This document shows, one piece after another, positions 39,301 to 50,068 of a stretch of 64,000 nt of DNA (positions within the stretch are counted from its first letter, which is position 1; every line of letters starts with the position of its first letter). Below the pieces are notes generated by a model, which searched no databases, was not told where the DNA came from, and was given only the letters and a program-made list of their open reading frames with translations. Origin of the DNA: Anagrus nilaparvatae (lineage: Eukaryota; Arthropoda; Insecta; Hymenoptera; Mymaridae); contig JAKSXM010000007.1 of assembly GCA_022575985.1 (NCBI GenBank), forward strand, positions 70,741,001 to 70,805,000. Reading direction: 5' to 3'. The translations under genes and the position numbers were made by a program.

Positions 39301-40740
39301 GTATAAAGATAATAAGATTAAATTGTAAATTAAATGAGAAAATTATATATGTTATATTGGTACAAATGTAATACACATTAACTCAATTGAATAATTAAGT
39401 TATTATATATACAAACGTTAATATTAATATATATTCTCAGAATTACTTATATGATCAGATTTTTTTTTTTTAATTTTAAATTTATTCATTTTAATTGTAT
39501 TATTTTTATGCGAGCAATTTTATGAGATATTTGGACTTTATATACATTTTGGTGCAAGATTTCTAGTTAAATTTAACAAAATTTTCTAATCTTGTTTAAT
39601 GTTATGAAAAATTTATATATCAAAAGCTAAACATTTTCGAAGAAATATTTTTTTAGTGAAATATTTTAAATCACATTTAATAAGTGTATGTATATGAGGG
39701 CGCAAATTGGGCTCAAGCTAGGTTAAGTTGTAATTGGTCCAAACTATTTATTTCCAAAAGTGCAATTAAAAATAAGTACTCTCAAACAATTTTTGCTTTC
39801 AAGATCAAATCTTTGATTTTTGGCAGCCATTTCTGTGATAACAAAAATTTTTTTTAATGAATTTTTATTAAAAATGTAAAATGATGCCTTTTTAATTTAA
39901 AATTTTTGCCTTTTTCACAAAAATCCTACAAAGCATTCCAAAAGTTATATTTTTGGTCGGATTTTCATTTAATCACGGGACTTAGCAGGATATTTAAATT
40001 TTTTTTTAAAAATAGTAATTAAAATAATATAATTTTTTGATCTGGAGCTTTTAGATCATCATTGTTTTTTAAGGGGGGGGGGGGGTCAAAATAGTTTATA
40101 AAATAGAAATACTTATTTGCATATTTGTTTTATTTGAGATGAAAGAAGTAGTGTTGAAAAACGTAATTGCTCGTGCATGCGCAGTCTAAATAAAACTCAA
40201 CCCCAAAATCGAATTGTGCGGAAAATTTCCTTTAAGCTCGAGGAAAATATTTTCCACCGCAAAATAAGAATTTGGCAGCTAAAATAAGATAATATTAGAG
40301 AAATTTAAATTATCTGGACGTTCCAAATCCAATTTTCATAAATTAATTAATAAAGTAATTCTGGGTCAATTTACCAAAGTAGGCCAAAAATCAAGGATTT
40401 GACCTCTGCGACCCTTCAGTCCAACTTAGGCTCAGATAAGGCGGAATCCTTCAAAATTTTAAAATAAAAAATTTTTAATATATACAAGCAAATAACGATA
40501 AAAAATAAATTACAAGGTAAAAACGTGAAATTAAACAATGCATATTTTACCAGAATAATAAAAAAAAGTATTTTATTTTAAATTGCATGTAAAATTATTT
40601 AATAATAAAGGAAAAAGTGTAAAGTATTACAATTTCATACAATATAAGTTAGCCGTCTACTATCAGAAATATATATAATAATATCATGTTCATCAAATTC
40701 AGAAAGCCAAGTATAGCACTTGTAAAATCCGTACGAATTG
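36310..40740. other. AT-rich stretch, no recognisable gene
   Basis: Low-complexity A/T sequence. The only notable item is a G13 run at 40073-40085. No gene, RNA or element boundary is supported. Confidence 0.5.
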
Positions 40741-40919
40741 AATAGCAGCTAATGAGCGTTGAGCTCTTCGCGAATTGTCAGCAAAATGTACTATATATAT
40801 ATATATATACTCTTGAACAATCATCATCGTCCGCGAATATTTAGTTCGATATATATATATATGTCGCAGCCCTATAGACGAATCCGCTTTATAGCCTATA
40901 AGGCGGCTTATAGACGAAT

Positions 40920-41045
40920 GAGTCTCGAGCGCGGTGCTCGAGCTATAGGGCTAAACCGCGTCAGCTTTATAGGCTATCGGGCGCCTTATAGCCTATAAAG
41001 CTGATTCGTTTTAGCCCTATAGCTTGAGCCCCGCGCTCGAGACTC
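40920..41045. repeat. GC-rich palindrome cluster in the Ginger terminus
   Basis: GAGTCTCGAGCGCG at the start pairs with CGCGCTCGAGACTC at the end. Within it CTATAGGGCTAAA pairs with TTTAGCCCTATAG, and AGCTTTATAGGCTAT with ATAGCCTATAAAGCT. Additional TATAGACGAAT direct repeats and CCGC…GCGG pairs lie at 40873-40919. The mirror copy is at 43485-43610. It is strikingly GC-rich against the surroundings. It is probably transposase-binding or structural terminal sequence (inference). Confidence 0.8.
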
Positions 41046-41263
41046 TAACAGTTGTTCAAATAGCCGTAAAATGTTTTAATTCATATTAATTATCAATAAA
41101 TAATTATTATTATTAATTCTTTATATTATTTATATTTTTGTTATTATTTAATAGTAACATTTATTTACATATTAAAATTTTATAAAGATATTTTATATCA
41201 TATTTAATAATAGCATAAAAAAATAATTTACATTAATTTTATCGTCAAAAATTTTTTTGGTTT

Positions 41264-41683
41264 TTATTTATTTTTGCACGTGAGGCTCGAATGGCATCTT
41301 GAACTGCATAGCCTTTCAGCTCTAAAGCATGCACATCTTCTTGTTTGACATTGCTTTTCTGCTGGCTTACATTTGCACTTCATAACACCCTGTCCACCTG
41401 ATAATGATTGCTTAGCAGCTGCCTCACGCAAAGTCAAAATTTCTTCAGAAACATCCGTTAATTTGAGAGTACTTGTATTACTTATTTGGATTTCTGTTCG
41501 AGGAAACCAGCCTTTTATTATACCATCTTTTGTACCCAATTGGTAAACTCCATTTTTAAAACTTTTTATAACAGCTTTTAAGTTAGAAAAATCTAACGGC
41601 CCTCGATCTACAGGTGGAACACGTAAGGTTACATTATCGCCAACTTTAAGAACTGGAAACTGCTGCTCGGAAAAGTTACACAT
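41264..41683 (-). pseudogene. Displaced inverted copy of the integrase C-terminal region
   Basis: This 139-codon frame duplicates the C-terminus of the gene at 42058-43266 in opposite orientation. Recognisable parts are VGDNVTLRVPPVDRG, a basic-hydrophobic motif shared by KRBA2/SCAND3-like integrases, and YQLGTKDGI. The C-terminal cysteine cluster CKCK…RRCACFRAERLC…RCH resembles a CXC (tesmin/TSO1-like) domain. Read upstream, the frame stays open through the 46-bp segment missing from the in-place copy and ends at a stop in block A'. It has no integrase catalytic core of its own. It is best seen as a gene fragment created by the rearrangement, not an independent gene. Confidence 0.75.
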
Positions 41684-41715
41684 TTTATCTGCATGAATCT
41701 TCTGTCGTTTGAAAC

Positions 41716-41826
41716 TCTAACAGTTGTTCAAATAGCCGTAAAATGTTTTAATTCATATTAATTATCAATAAATAATTATTATTATTAATTTTATAAAGAT
41801 ATTTTATATCATATTTAATAATAGCA
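41716..41826 (+). repeat. Block A', direct repeat of 41044-41213 with a ~59-bp deletion
   Basis: TCTAACAGTTGTTCAAATAG through ATTATTATTATTAATT, then TTTATAAAGATATTTTATAT and ATAATAGCAT, repeats block A in the same orientation but lacks about 59 bp in the middle. It is most simply the remains of the element's original left end, displaced inward when the copied right end was added. Confidence 0.75.
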
Positions 41827-42057
41827 TGATAATTTTTAATATTTATTTTGTGATATATTTTTATTATAATTATTATTTAATAAATTTTATTTACATTTAT
41901 AGTGAATTGAATACAATTTATAAGTAAATGATAACAAACTTCGTCAACATTATTTTTGATTTATAAAGATAAGAAAATTTGTATTTAAATTTATCGGATG
42001 GTCATATACCATTTTTAAATATTATTTTAGTATAGTCATTGGTTCTTAATCGCTAAC
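41827..42057 (+). other. Ginger element, AT-rich segment upstream of the integrase remains
   Basis: Where the integrase N-terminal zinc-binding region and the first catalytic Asp would be expected, only AT-rich sequence without an open frame is present. This indicates an internal deletion or strong decay. Confidence 0.5.
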
Positions 42058-43266
42058 GTGTATTTCAAATCAAAACGCGTATTTAATCAAATGATGAACT
42101 ATCAGGATCATGCGACAAAGTTCTTACATCTCCGTCCATTAAAATCAAAAGAAGCAAAAAGTGTTGCTGAAGAGTTAATAAAAATTTTTTATACTCAAGG
42201 GGCACCCTGCATTTTACAAAGCGACAATGGACGGTTTGTTTAAAAAAAATTTTTTGCACTATTTTATTTATATTATTTTTTTAATTAATAATTTTATATT
42301 TAGAGAGTTCGTAGCGCATATTATAGTAGAAGTTGCAAATTTGTGGCCAAATTGTAAAATTATTCATGGACGTCCCCGCCATCCAGAGAGCCAGGGATCA
42401 GTAGAAAGGGCAAACCAAGATATTGAAAATGGTATAAGGGCCTGGATGATCGATAATAATTCTACCAATTGGAGCTGGGGCTGCTACGTTGTTCAGGTAA
42501 CTATATAAATAGTTAAAAAATTGGTTCTTAGTTTTAATTACAATTAAATATTATTTACTTGTTTTTTTCAGTGGCAACATAATACTTCATTACATAGAAT
42601 TATTAATCGTACTCCTTATCAAGCTGTACTTGGAAAAATTAAGTGTGGGTTGGAAAGTACAACACTGCCTAAAGCAATTATTGACTCCTTAGTTACAGAA
42701 GATGATTTACATACGGCTTTGGAAGAATATAACATGGCTTCGCTCGAAGAAAATGAGACAGAAAAGAAAATTATTTGCATTAAATGTGGGTTGCAATCTG
42801 TTGAAGAAATTTGTCAGCTATGTAATAGACAGCAATCGTTAGAAGAAGTACAAAATCAGTGTTTCAAACGACAGAAGTTCTTAAAGTTGGCGATAATGTA
42901 ACCTTACGTGTTCCACCTGTAGATCGAGGGCCGTTAGATTTTTCTAACTTAAAAGCTGTTATAAAAAGTTTTAAAAATGGAGTTTACCAATTGGGTACAA
43001 AAGATGGTATAATAAAAGGCTGGTTTCCTCGAACAGAAATCCAAATAAGTAATACAAGTACTCTCAAATTAACGGATGTTTCTGAAGAAATTTTGACTTT
43101 GCGTGAGGCAGCTGCTAAGCAATCATTATCAGGTGGACAGGGTGTTATGAAGTGCAAATGTAAGCCAGCAGAAAAGCAATGTCAAACAAGAAGATGTGCA
43201 TGCTTTAGAGCTGAAAGGCTATGCAGTTCAAGATGCCATTCGAGCCTCACGTGCAAAAATAAATAA
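42058..43266 (+). pseudogene. Ginger/KRBA2-like integrase (rve), 5'-truncated and frameshifted
   Basis: This is the remains of a DDE-type integrase that would cut and join transposon ends in the nucleus. Exon 1 (to 42233) encodes NYQDHATKFLHLRPLKSKEA and QSDNGR with the second catalytic Asp. A 70-bp GT-AG intron (42234-42303) splits the DNGR-EF codon. Exon 2 (42304-42496) carries HGRPRHPESQGSVERANQD, whose Glu lies 36 residues after that Asp. A 75-bp intron (42497-42571) follows, then exon 3 (WQHNTSLHR…TPYQAVLG) with a CxxC-CxxC pair near 42780-42830. At 42877 a 46-bp deletion, relative to the inverted copy, shifts the frame before the VGDNVTLRV and CXC region. The start is not real: the frame opens at a GTG inside the domain, and the first Asp and the HHCC finger are missing. 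Confidence 0.8.
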
Positions 43267-43668
43267 AAACCAAAAAAATTTTTGACGATAAAATTAATGT
43301 AAATTATTTTTTTATGCTATTATTAAATATGATATAAAATATCTTTATAAAATTTTAATATGTAAATAAATGTTACTATTAAATAATAACAAAAATATAA
43401 ATAATATAAAGAATTAATAATAATAATTATTTATTGATAATTAATATGAATTAAAACATTTTACGGCTATTTGAACAACTGTTAGAGTCTCGAGCGCGGG
43501 GCTCAAGCTATAGGGCTAAAACGAATCAGCTTTATAGGCTATAAGGCGCCCGATAGCCTATAAAGCTGACGCGGTTTAGCCCTATAGCTCGAGCACCGCG
43601 CTCGAGACTCATTCGTCTATAAGCCGCCTTATAGGCTATAAAGCGGATTCGTCTATAGGGCTGCGACA
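42861..43668 (+). repeat. Right inverted arm of the Ginger element
   Basis: It comprises the C-terminal coding part, block A inverted, and the GC-rich terminal hairpins ending CTGCGACA. It mirrors 40862-41715. It is the presumed template, because here the C-terminal coding sequence follows the integrase exons in its natural order. Confidence 0.85.
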
Positions 43669-43679
43669 TATATATTTCT

Positions 43680-45420
43680 ACTAGCAAATGATTATGTGAT
43701 GAGCATATGAGTGGAGTAGAAAAAAAAAGAGCATTTTGCAAGTACCTTCATCCTCTGTAGGATCGCTACTTGAATTAATAAAGAGACTTTGAATATGTAA
43801 TTTGACATAATCACATACATAGATCCAAACACATTTATATAATAATTATTTTAATGACAGATTCTCTACTCTCCAATAATTAAAGGCAAAAAAAACTTAC
43901 GTAACTGAATTTATTAATAGTAAAATTGCTTTAAATATAAATAAATTCTATAAATATTGAAATCGTTACATAAAGTTTTTAAAAATAGAAAACAATATAA
44001 GTTTATCCCCCTATTATTTTAAAATAGAGCCCTTACATAGTACATATCGATAATGTCTGAAAATACCCCCATGTGACTAAATAATTGAATTTCACGTAGT
44101 TGGTTACCCAAAGCCACTCTTAAATATATATACACACTCCCCCTTATTATAGTCTTGATCGATTATGTACATTAGATGTTTGAGCATATATATATACAGT
44201 TTCTATTATTTGTATTTGATTGTGTTATTAATTTTGTTTGATATAAATATTTCTGCATTTGATTTCAAAGTAAATCTTTAATTAACTTTCTGTTATTATT
44301 TATTATTGTTTTAAGTTAATGGCCTTTTAATTGACATGAAAATCACGTGCATTAATAATTTTATATTTATAGATTCACTATATTTATCTGTTATTAGACA
44401 TGTTAAATATAGCTGAGGATGTACCTAAAAATAAACTTTAATAAAGATTAAGCAGCTATTAATTCTATATTTAAAATATCAAAATATTCATCAATTTTTA
44501 AAAAATTTTAATAACGATAACTTTTTTCAGGCTAAAATATTATTCAGTCAAATAGTTTAGTCTTAATTTTCTGTCCTATAGATATTTATAGCAAAAAATT
44601 ATTGTAGCTCAATTTATTTGGCAGAATTTATTCAGAGGAAAATTTATTAGTAACTTTATTTTTAAATGTATCTCTTGAGTATCTCAACACTGGGCTTGGT
44701 TGAGTTTAATTTTAGTTGGATTCGAATTTTATTAAAAATTTTTGTATGTCTAAAAGATAGGTATAAATAATATTTTAGCTTAAGCCCTAGACTGCCGTCT
44801 AAATTAAAACTACCGTTAATTTCTAAAATTATTTCCTCGATTATTTCGAGATATTAAGAAAAGAAGATTTTTTTACTATGTCTTTCATAACATTTGCTCT
44901 AGAATTATGAAATTGGCAAAACGTATATAAATCATGAATTATAATAAATTAAGGTAAAAAAAAATTTATTTGTTTAAAAATCGAATAGTTATTAACAAAT
45001 TAGTACTTACGATCTTTTTATCCGTAAATCAAATGAAGCCGGGGTGGATTTACAAAGTAAAAAACATCGTAAGTACGTAAACTTTTGTTGTTGAACTCCG
45101 CTATAACTTTTACAAGTAAAAATATCATGAATTTAAAATTTCTTATGATATTCGTGCATATTATACATATTATTTTAAAATTACATTGATTATTTTTTTA
45201 TTTTATTAAAGAGGGAATTTATTATTGAAGTAATAGATTAACATACAGTTAGTTCAATTATATGCATAACATTTAGAAATAAAACTTTACAAAGATTCAT
45301 TTAATTAAAAGTTTTAATTTAATACTTTATTAACGAGTCAGTTTAAATAATTCATAACATAATTTTTATATTATATAATGCAATTTGGAAAATAATTTTG
45401 TCTACATTGCTTATGGTCTT
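43680..45420. other. AT-rich stretch, no recognisable gene
   Basis: No coding or repeat structure recognised beyond low-complexity A/T sequence. Confidence 0.5.
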
Positions 45421-45425
45421 ACATT

Positions 45426-45460
45426 TATACTATTAGGAACACATTTCTCTTTCGAGAAAA
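45426..45460 (+). repeat. TATA-27-CGAG motif, copy 14
   Basis: TATACT begins at 45426 and CGAG at 45453, a spacing of 27. The block is GGAACACATTTCTCTTTCGA, then GAAAAA. It is very close to copies 3 and 4 (GGAACGCATTTC). Confidence 0.65.
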
Positions 45461-45469
45461 AAATTTAAA

Positions 45470-48000
45470 CTTCCTGTTCATTTTTTAACTTTTTTCATCT
45501 TATTTGGAAAATGTTTTTTCATTATTCGCAACAAAAGTCTATTCCCCCCCCCCCCCACCAAGTTGCTTTTTTTTCACTAGCAAATTCTTCTAAACGACTA
45601 AATTAGTTAAAAATAAATGTTTTTAGGTGGGAAAAATACTTTTAGATATTAACTAAAAGATAAGATAAGATATTAAGATATTAAAATATTAACTAAATAG
45701 ATATCAACAGAATATTTTTTAATTTTATCCTGCAGCAATTATTAGTATACCTTATTTCTCGTAAGTACATATTATCTATCGATTAAAACCATTATAAAAA
45801 TATGTTATTCTTGTAGGTGGTGAAACTTCTAGAATATTTTGTCGTAAAAATATATAATACTTTAATAAGCTAATAAAACCGGAAATATACCTTTTATTAG
45901 GGTGTTATACTTTCGCACACGTCTTTAAGGAATATGCTTACATTCGTGCCGACACATTTAAATAGACTCATAATAGTCGAAGGAGGAGAAAAGGAGGAAA
46001 CATTGCATTCATTAAATAAATATATTTATATGATCTCCGGAGTTGATATGTCATCGCATCCAATAATAAAAAAATAAAATAAAAAAGTATAAGAATCGAG
46101 CGTGCCATTTAGAGTTCCCAGGAGCCTAACAAAAGCTCAACTAACCAACTTATCAAATTATTCAATTCATTTGGATTAACAAGTAAGCGAGCATATATAA
46201 GTACATTTAAACGATATATTTTGTTATAAGAATAAGACTTTTATATTATCATTTCTTTTATTATTATTATTATTATTATGGTTAGTCATAAATAAATTTC
46301 TTCTTATAATTATAAAATTTTTCATTCATGACTTGCTTATCTTTTAAAGAATATAGTAAGAAATATACTGTCTCGATTTCGTATTTCGTAAATAAAAAAA
46401 AAAATAAGGAGTTTTTTAGCGGCCATGATGATGCCTCCTGTTTGACGTTCTGAAAAGAAGGAAAGATTTAAAATGAGGGGGGGAAATGATTAATTATAAA
46501 GGAGTGACGTGAGGTGAATGCATGAAAAGACATTTAAAGGTATTATAAATATATATAAATTGTTGTAGATTAACACAGACATTATATTTTTTATAAAAAT
46601 AATGATGAAGACACGAATTTATTTAAAAAAAAGTGTTTTGAAATTTTGAAAATTTTTGAAAGCGACTAAATGTTTTTATAAATTACGGACGCATTATTCT
46701 CTTTGTAATGAGAGTTATAAATTTTATTTTATTAATTTATTTTAATTTTTTTTTTTTTGATTTTGGAATAATTTTTCAACCTTTATTTAGAGTAAATTTA
46801 TGGTAATTTAAGAAAAAATAAATTGAAATAATTAAAACATCAAACCAAAGAGCTAATATGGAATGAATGTTTGTAGACCAAATTTTTTAAAGAAATTATT
46901 CCATTTGCTGCAAAAGTTTTTTTTTTCTTCAAACGATTTGATGTTGCTTATAACTTAAACATATAATTAAAAAAATAAAACTAGCCAGCAAAATAGAGAA
47001 TTTACCAAATCATACAATAATTAATATCCGAGACAAAGTGAAGTATGATAAGCTGCGATTTGAAGCATTCTTTTTTTATGATCAAGAATTATTATGTTGA
47101 TACTTAAAAATATTCAAGCTTAAAAATAGGAAAGATATATTAATTGAGCCTTACATGCTTTAATACCTAAAACTGTATGAGTATCTCAACAAACTAAGGC
47201 TCCACATAGGAGTTACAAGAATAAGTTGCATACTACATTTTAAATTGATAAGCTAAATATAACGTTTTTAAGAATAATTTTGGTTTCTTCTAGTTCTAGT
47301 ATTTCTGCATTTTTAAAAAATTTTTATGCGGCTATTGGACTTGCGGGTCATGCGATTTTGGATAGCCGTATAGGAGATCTTATGAACATTGAAATTTTTA
47401 TAATTGATGCAAGATTTCACTTTTAATCCCCTTGATAAAAAATAAAAAAATAAATTTACTATTCTGATAGCTGGAAATAACTGAACAGAATTTTTTCAAC
47501 TGTTAAATTCTGTTTCAAACAAATTCAGCAATGCAAACTTTTTGAAGAAAATTTCTAAAATTGTTTTATATCTGAGTTTATAATAATAAATAATATATCA
47601 ATAAGTTTTTCTGAATCCATTTTTTACTAAAAATCACAAGAAAATTTTAGCAATTTTAGCGCAATCATTTTCGAATTTAACCTTTGGTCTAAATTAATAT
47701 CAAACGTTTCTTGAACTATTTTAGGAATTGAGAATTTTAAATATTCTTAGATATCTTCTTATCAAAAAAAAAAAAAAAAAAAAAAAAATATAGCTCACAT
47801 TATACTGGTTTGTTCCAGAATTAGTATTTCGAAATATTATAAATTAATTAAAAAAATTTACATACAATTCAAATAATAAAATCATATTACCAAATCAGTT
47901 TGGTTTTTCCAGTTTTAGATAAGAAGCATTAAGAATTTATTTGTTAATTGAGCAGCATTTGTCTTATTTTGATCTACGAGTTGATCTATCAATTATATTT
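45470..48000. other. AT-rich stretch with a C13 run, no recognisable gene
   Basis: A C13 run lies at 45544-45556 (G-tract on the minus strand). A (TTA)n tract is near 46260-46280 and an A-tract near 47766-47788. No gene signal is visible. Confidence 0.5.
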
Positions 48001-48005
48001 TGATA

Positions 48006-48052
48006 CACTGAAAAAAATTTCCGATTGCGGCTACTGGATTTTTTTCTCAGTG
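48006..48052. mobile_element. 47-bp miniature TIR element
   Basis: CACTGAAAAAAAT…ATTTTTTTCTCAGTG is bounded by TA on both sides. The centre GATTGCGGCTACTGGATTTT resembles the subterminal part of the 15200-15487 element, so this may be an extremely shortened relative. Confidence 0.5.
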
Positions 48053-48403
48053 TACTTTTAAGATAAAAATTTTATGAAACGACTTTAACAATAAACGCAA
48101 CTAAAAAATCTAATAATTAATTTATCAATCAATTGTCTGACTAACTTTTGAAAATAATTATTTATCAATCATTCTCGAACATCTTTGCAGCAACTAAAAT
48201 TATAGCACATTTCAAATCTGCTAATTAAATATTTAATTTAATTAAAATATTTAAAACATTAAAAAAAAATAATGATACATAATAATTTAATATGACCGAT
48301 CATCATATTTAAAGGCTGAAAAAAAAAAATTATTTATATAAAGAAATGATTTATAGAAATGTTGAATAAATTCAAAAACGATTTATGAGCAAGTATGGAG
48401 AGA

Positions 48404-48440
48404 TATATCAGTCATTATTTATAAGAGAATTGCGAGAATA
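48404..48440 (+). repeat. TATA-CGAG motif, copy 15 (weak)
   Basis: TATATC begins at 48404 and CGAG at 48433 within GAGAATTGCGAGAATA. The spacing fits but the middle block ATTTCTCTT is not conserved. Confidence 0.3.
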
Positions 48441-48774
48441 TAATAATTATAAAGATATGATGGATTTTTATATTTACTGTCATATTAAACTACAAAATTA
48501 TAATAATAATAATATTCGCGCGTAACGGTTTTCGTAGGTTATAAAAATATATATCTATTCAAAATAAAAACATGCTGAGAGATAATATAATAGTAGTCTT
48601 TTAATCTTTGCCGTTAACACACACACACGTAAATAATTTATCATTAATTAAGAATATAAAAATTATATGTTTTTATTAATTTTTTTTTTTCATTAATCAA
48701 TGTAACGTGTAATACTATCGTGAAATTCTGTATCTAATAATCTATAAATTTAAAAAATTATATTTCGGGGTATA

Positions 48775-49375
48775 AGGTCATCCTCGGTTCAAATATAGAA
48801 TTCGGAAGCATTTTTATAGTTTGTTTGGGAAAAATACGAGGTAAAATGTACGTATTTATTTTTTAAATTTATAATAAAAATAATAATTAGTTATAAATAA
48901 ATTATTTTAATTAAGAAACTTTTTATGATGAAATAGATAAATATATGTATTTGGGTATTGTAAGTAAATTGCTTTTTAATGATATTGAAAAATTAAGAAT
49001 TTATTCTCGAAAGAGAAATGCGATCCTGATATTATAAATATAGAATAAGTTTTCATTTTTGGACTAAATACAAAATAAATTCTGTAATAATTTACTATTT
49101 AATAATATCATATAGCTATCATTTTTTCATTTTACTACTTGTATATTACCTAAAAGTTTTACATGTTAAAATATCTTCTATCCTGGTGGTCATTTTTTCC
49201 TTTAAATTATCCCTATCATAATGTTTGTCGCTGACTTGTCTTAGATGGTTGATGATTTGATTTCTGGACTTTTTGAACCAATGGAATAAATATGTCGTTG
49301 GCAAATTTGTAGCTAGATTGCTTTTTAACAATCTAGCTATTCAAAAATACACCAGCTGCACTGAGAATGAATTGG
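48775..49375 (-). repeat. Dispersed repeat, copy B (inverted partner of 7090-7860)
   Basis: The reverse complement of this stretch follows copy A from CAGCTGTATTTTTG through the GCTAGATTG/CAATCTAGC hairpin (49312-49337), the TATA-27-CGAG motif and the end near AAGGTCATCCTCGGTTCAAA. Copy A has the equivalent TTTGAACCGAAGCTGACCTT. Small indels separate the copies. Confidence 0.7.
49002..49036 (-). repeat. TATA-27-CGAG motif, copy 16
   Basis: On the minus strand TATAAT begins at 49036 and CGAG at 49009, a spacing of 27. The block is GCATTTCTCTTTCGAGAATA. It lies inside dispersed repeat copy B. Confidence 0.65.
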
Positions 49376-49379
49376 TTGC

Positions 49380-50060
49380 GCGAGAAGACAAATCTCAGGC
49401 GTCTCGCCCCACTAATATTTATGTATCTCGCGAGCAAAATTTTCGGCTTCGCAGAGCTTATTTTCATTTTCCCTCCAAATTTTTGCATTATCTTGGAAAG
49501 ATATACAAAATCTTCTAAAGATTATTTTATATAATGTAAAAATTGTATTTAGCCTTATTCGATACCAAAGGCTTGTATAAAAGGGAAAATAAGACAGTAT
49601 TTAAAAAAAAAATTATCATTAATAATCAATTGTGGTGTAAAAATGTGAAAAAGTATATATTTTCCAATCCACTAAAACTATAAGTTTGTTATCTTTCATC
49701 TTTTTTTGGGAAAATTTGCATCAGATGATGCGCTATACACAATTACAAACAGCAAAACAGTTTATTTAAGTTGGTATCATTGTTCACCATGTTTTTCAAA
49801 TAGTAGCAAGTTATGCCAACCCATTTATACTATTTTTATCTCACTTGTTAGAAGGATATGTGAAATGACCACTATTTTCCCTGCTTTTCTGGAAGTAGGC
49901 AAGAAACGTGCATCGTTGCATCAAGTTAACTTTCACTTTTTAACCAAAAATCATAAATTTAGTTTATTTAAGCTTGTTTTCATAACTTGTTAGTTTTTAA
50001 TGTTCTTATTTAAAAAAGTTTCTGGCTTCTTTTTGTAAAGTTAATATTCGTAGCATTGAT
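49380..50060. other. Mixed sequence upstream of the HROB-like remains
   Basis: This stretch is less AT-biased than its surroundings. Two frames (to 49518 and 49706-49993) have ordinary amino-acid composition, but I do not recognise a family and they start inside the repeat or without a clear signal. It could be decayed exon sequence or the promoter side of the following gene remnant. Confidence 0.3.
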
Positions 50061-50068
50061 ATTACGAA

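Larger units (their letters stand above)
40862..41715 (+). repeat. Left inverted arm of the Ginger element
   Basis: The arm consists of terminal GC-rich hairpins (40862-41045), an AT-rich block A (41044-41213), and an inverted copy of the 3' part of the integrase gene (41264-41683). It is the reverse complement of 42861-43668 with essentially no mismatches that I could see, apart from the 46 bp at 41653-41698 absent on the right. The near identity of the arms suggests a recent event or gene conversion. Confidence 0.85.
40862..43668 (+). mobile_element. Ginger-type DNA transposon, rearranged into a foldback form
   Basis: The ends read TGTCGCAGCCCTATAGACG and its complement, with TATA flanking both sides (40858-40861 and 43669-43672). 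TGTNR termini and 4-bp duplications are known features of Ginger elements, whose integrase resembles that of gypsy-type retrotransposons; the TATA flank is in a TA run, so it is weak evidence alone. The element is 2807 bp. The two sides are inverted copies over 40862-41715 and 42861-43668, differing mainly by a 46-bp segment present only on the left. The centre carries integrase remains with two introns. The N-terminal part of the integrase is missing, so this copy should not be autonomous. Confidence 0.8.

Noticed and set aside
40759..40998. 79-codon frame with RRIRFIAYKAAYRRM
   Set aside because: It is the GC-rich palindromic terminus of the Ginger element read as protein; the same sequence appears inverted at 43532-43741.
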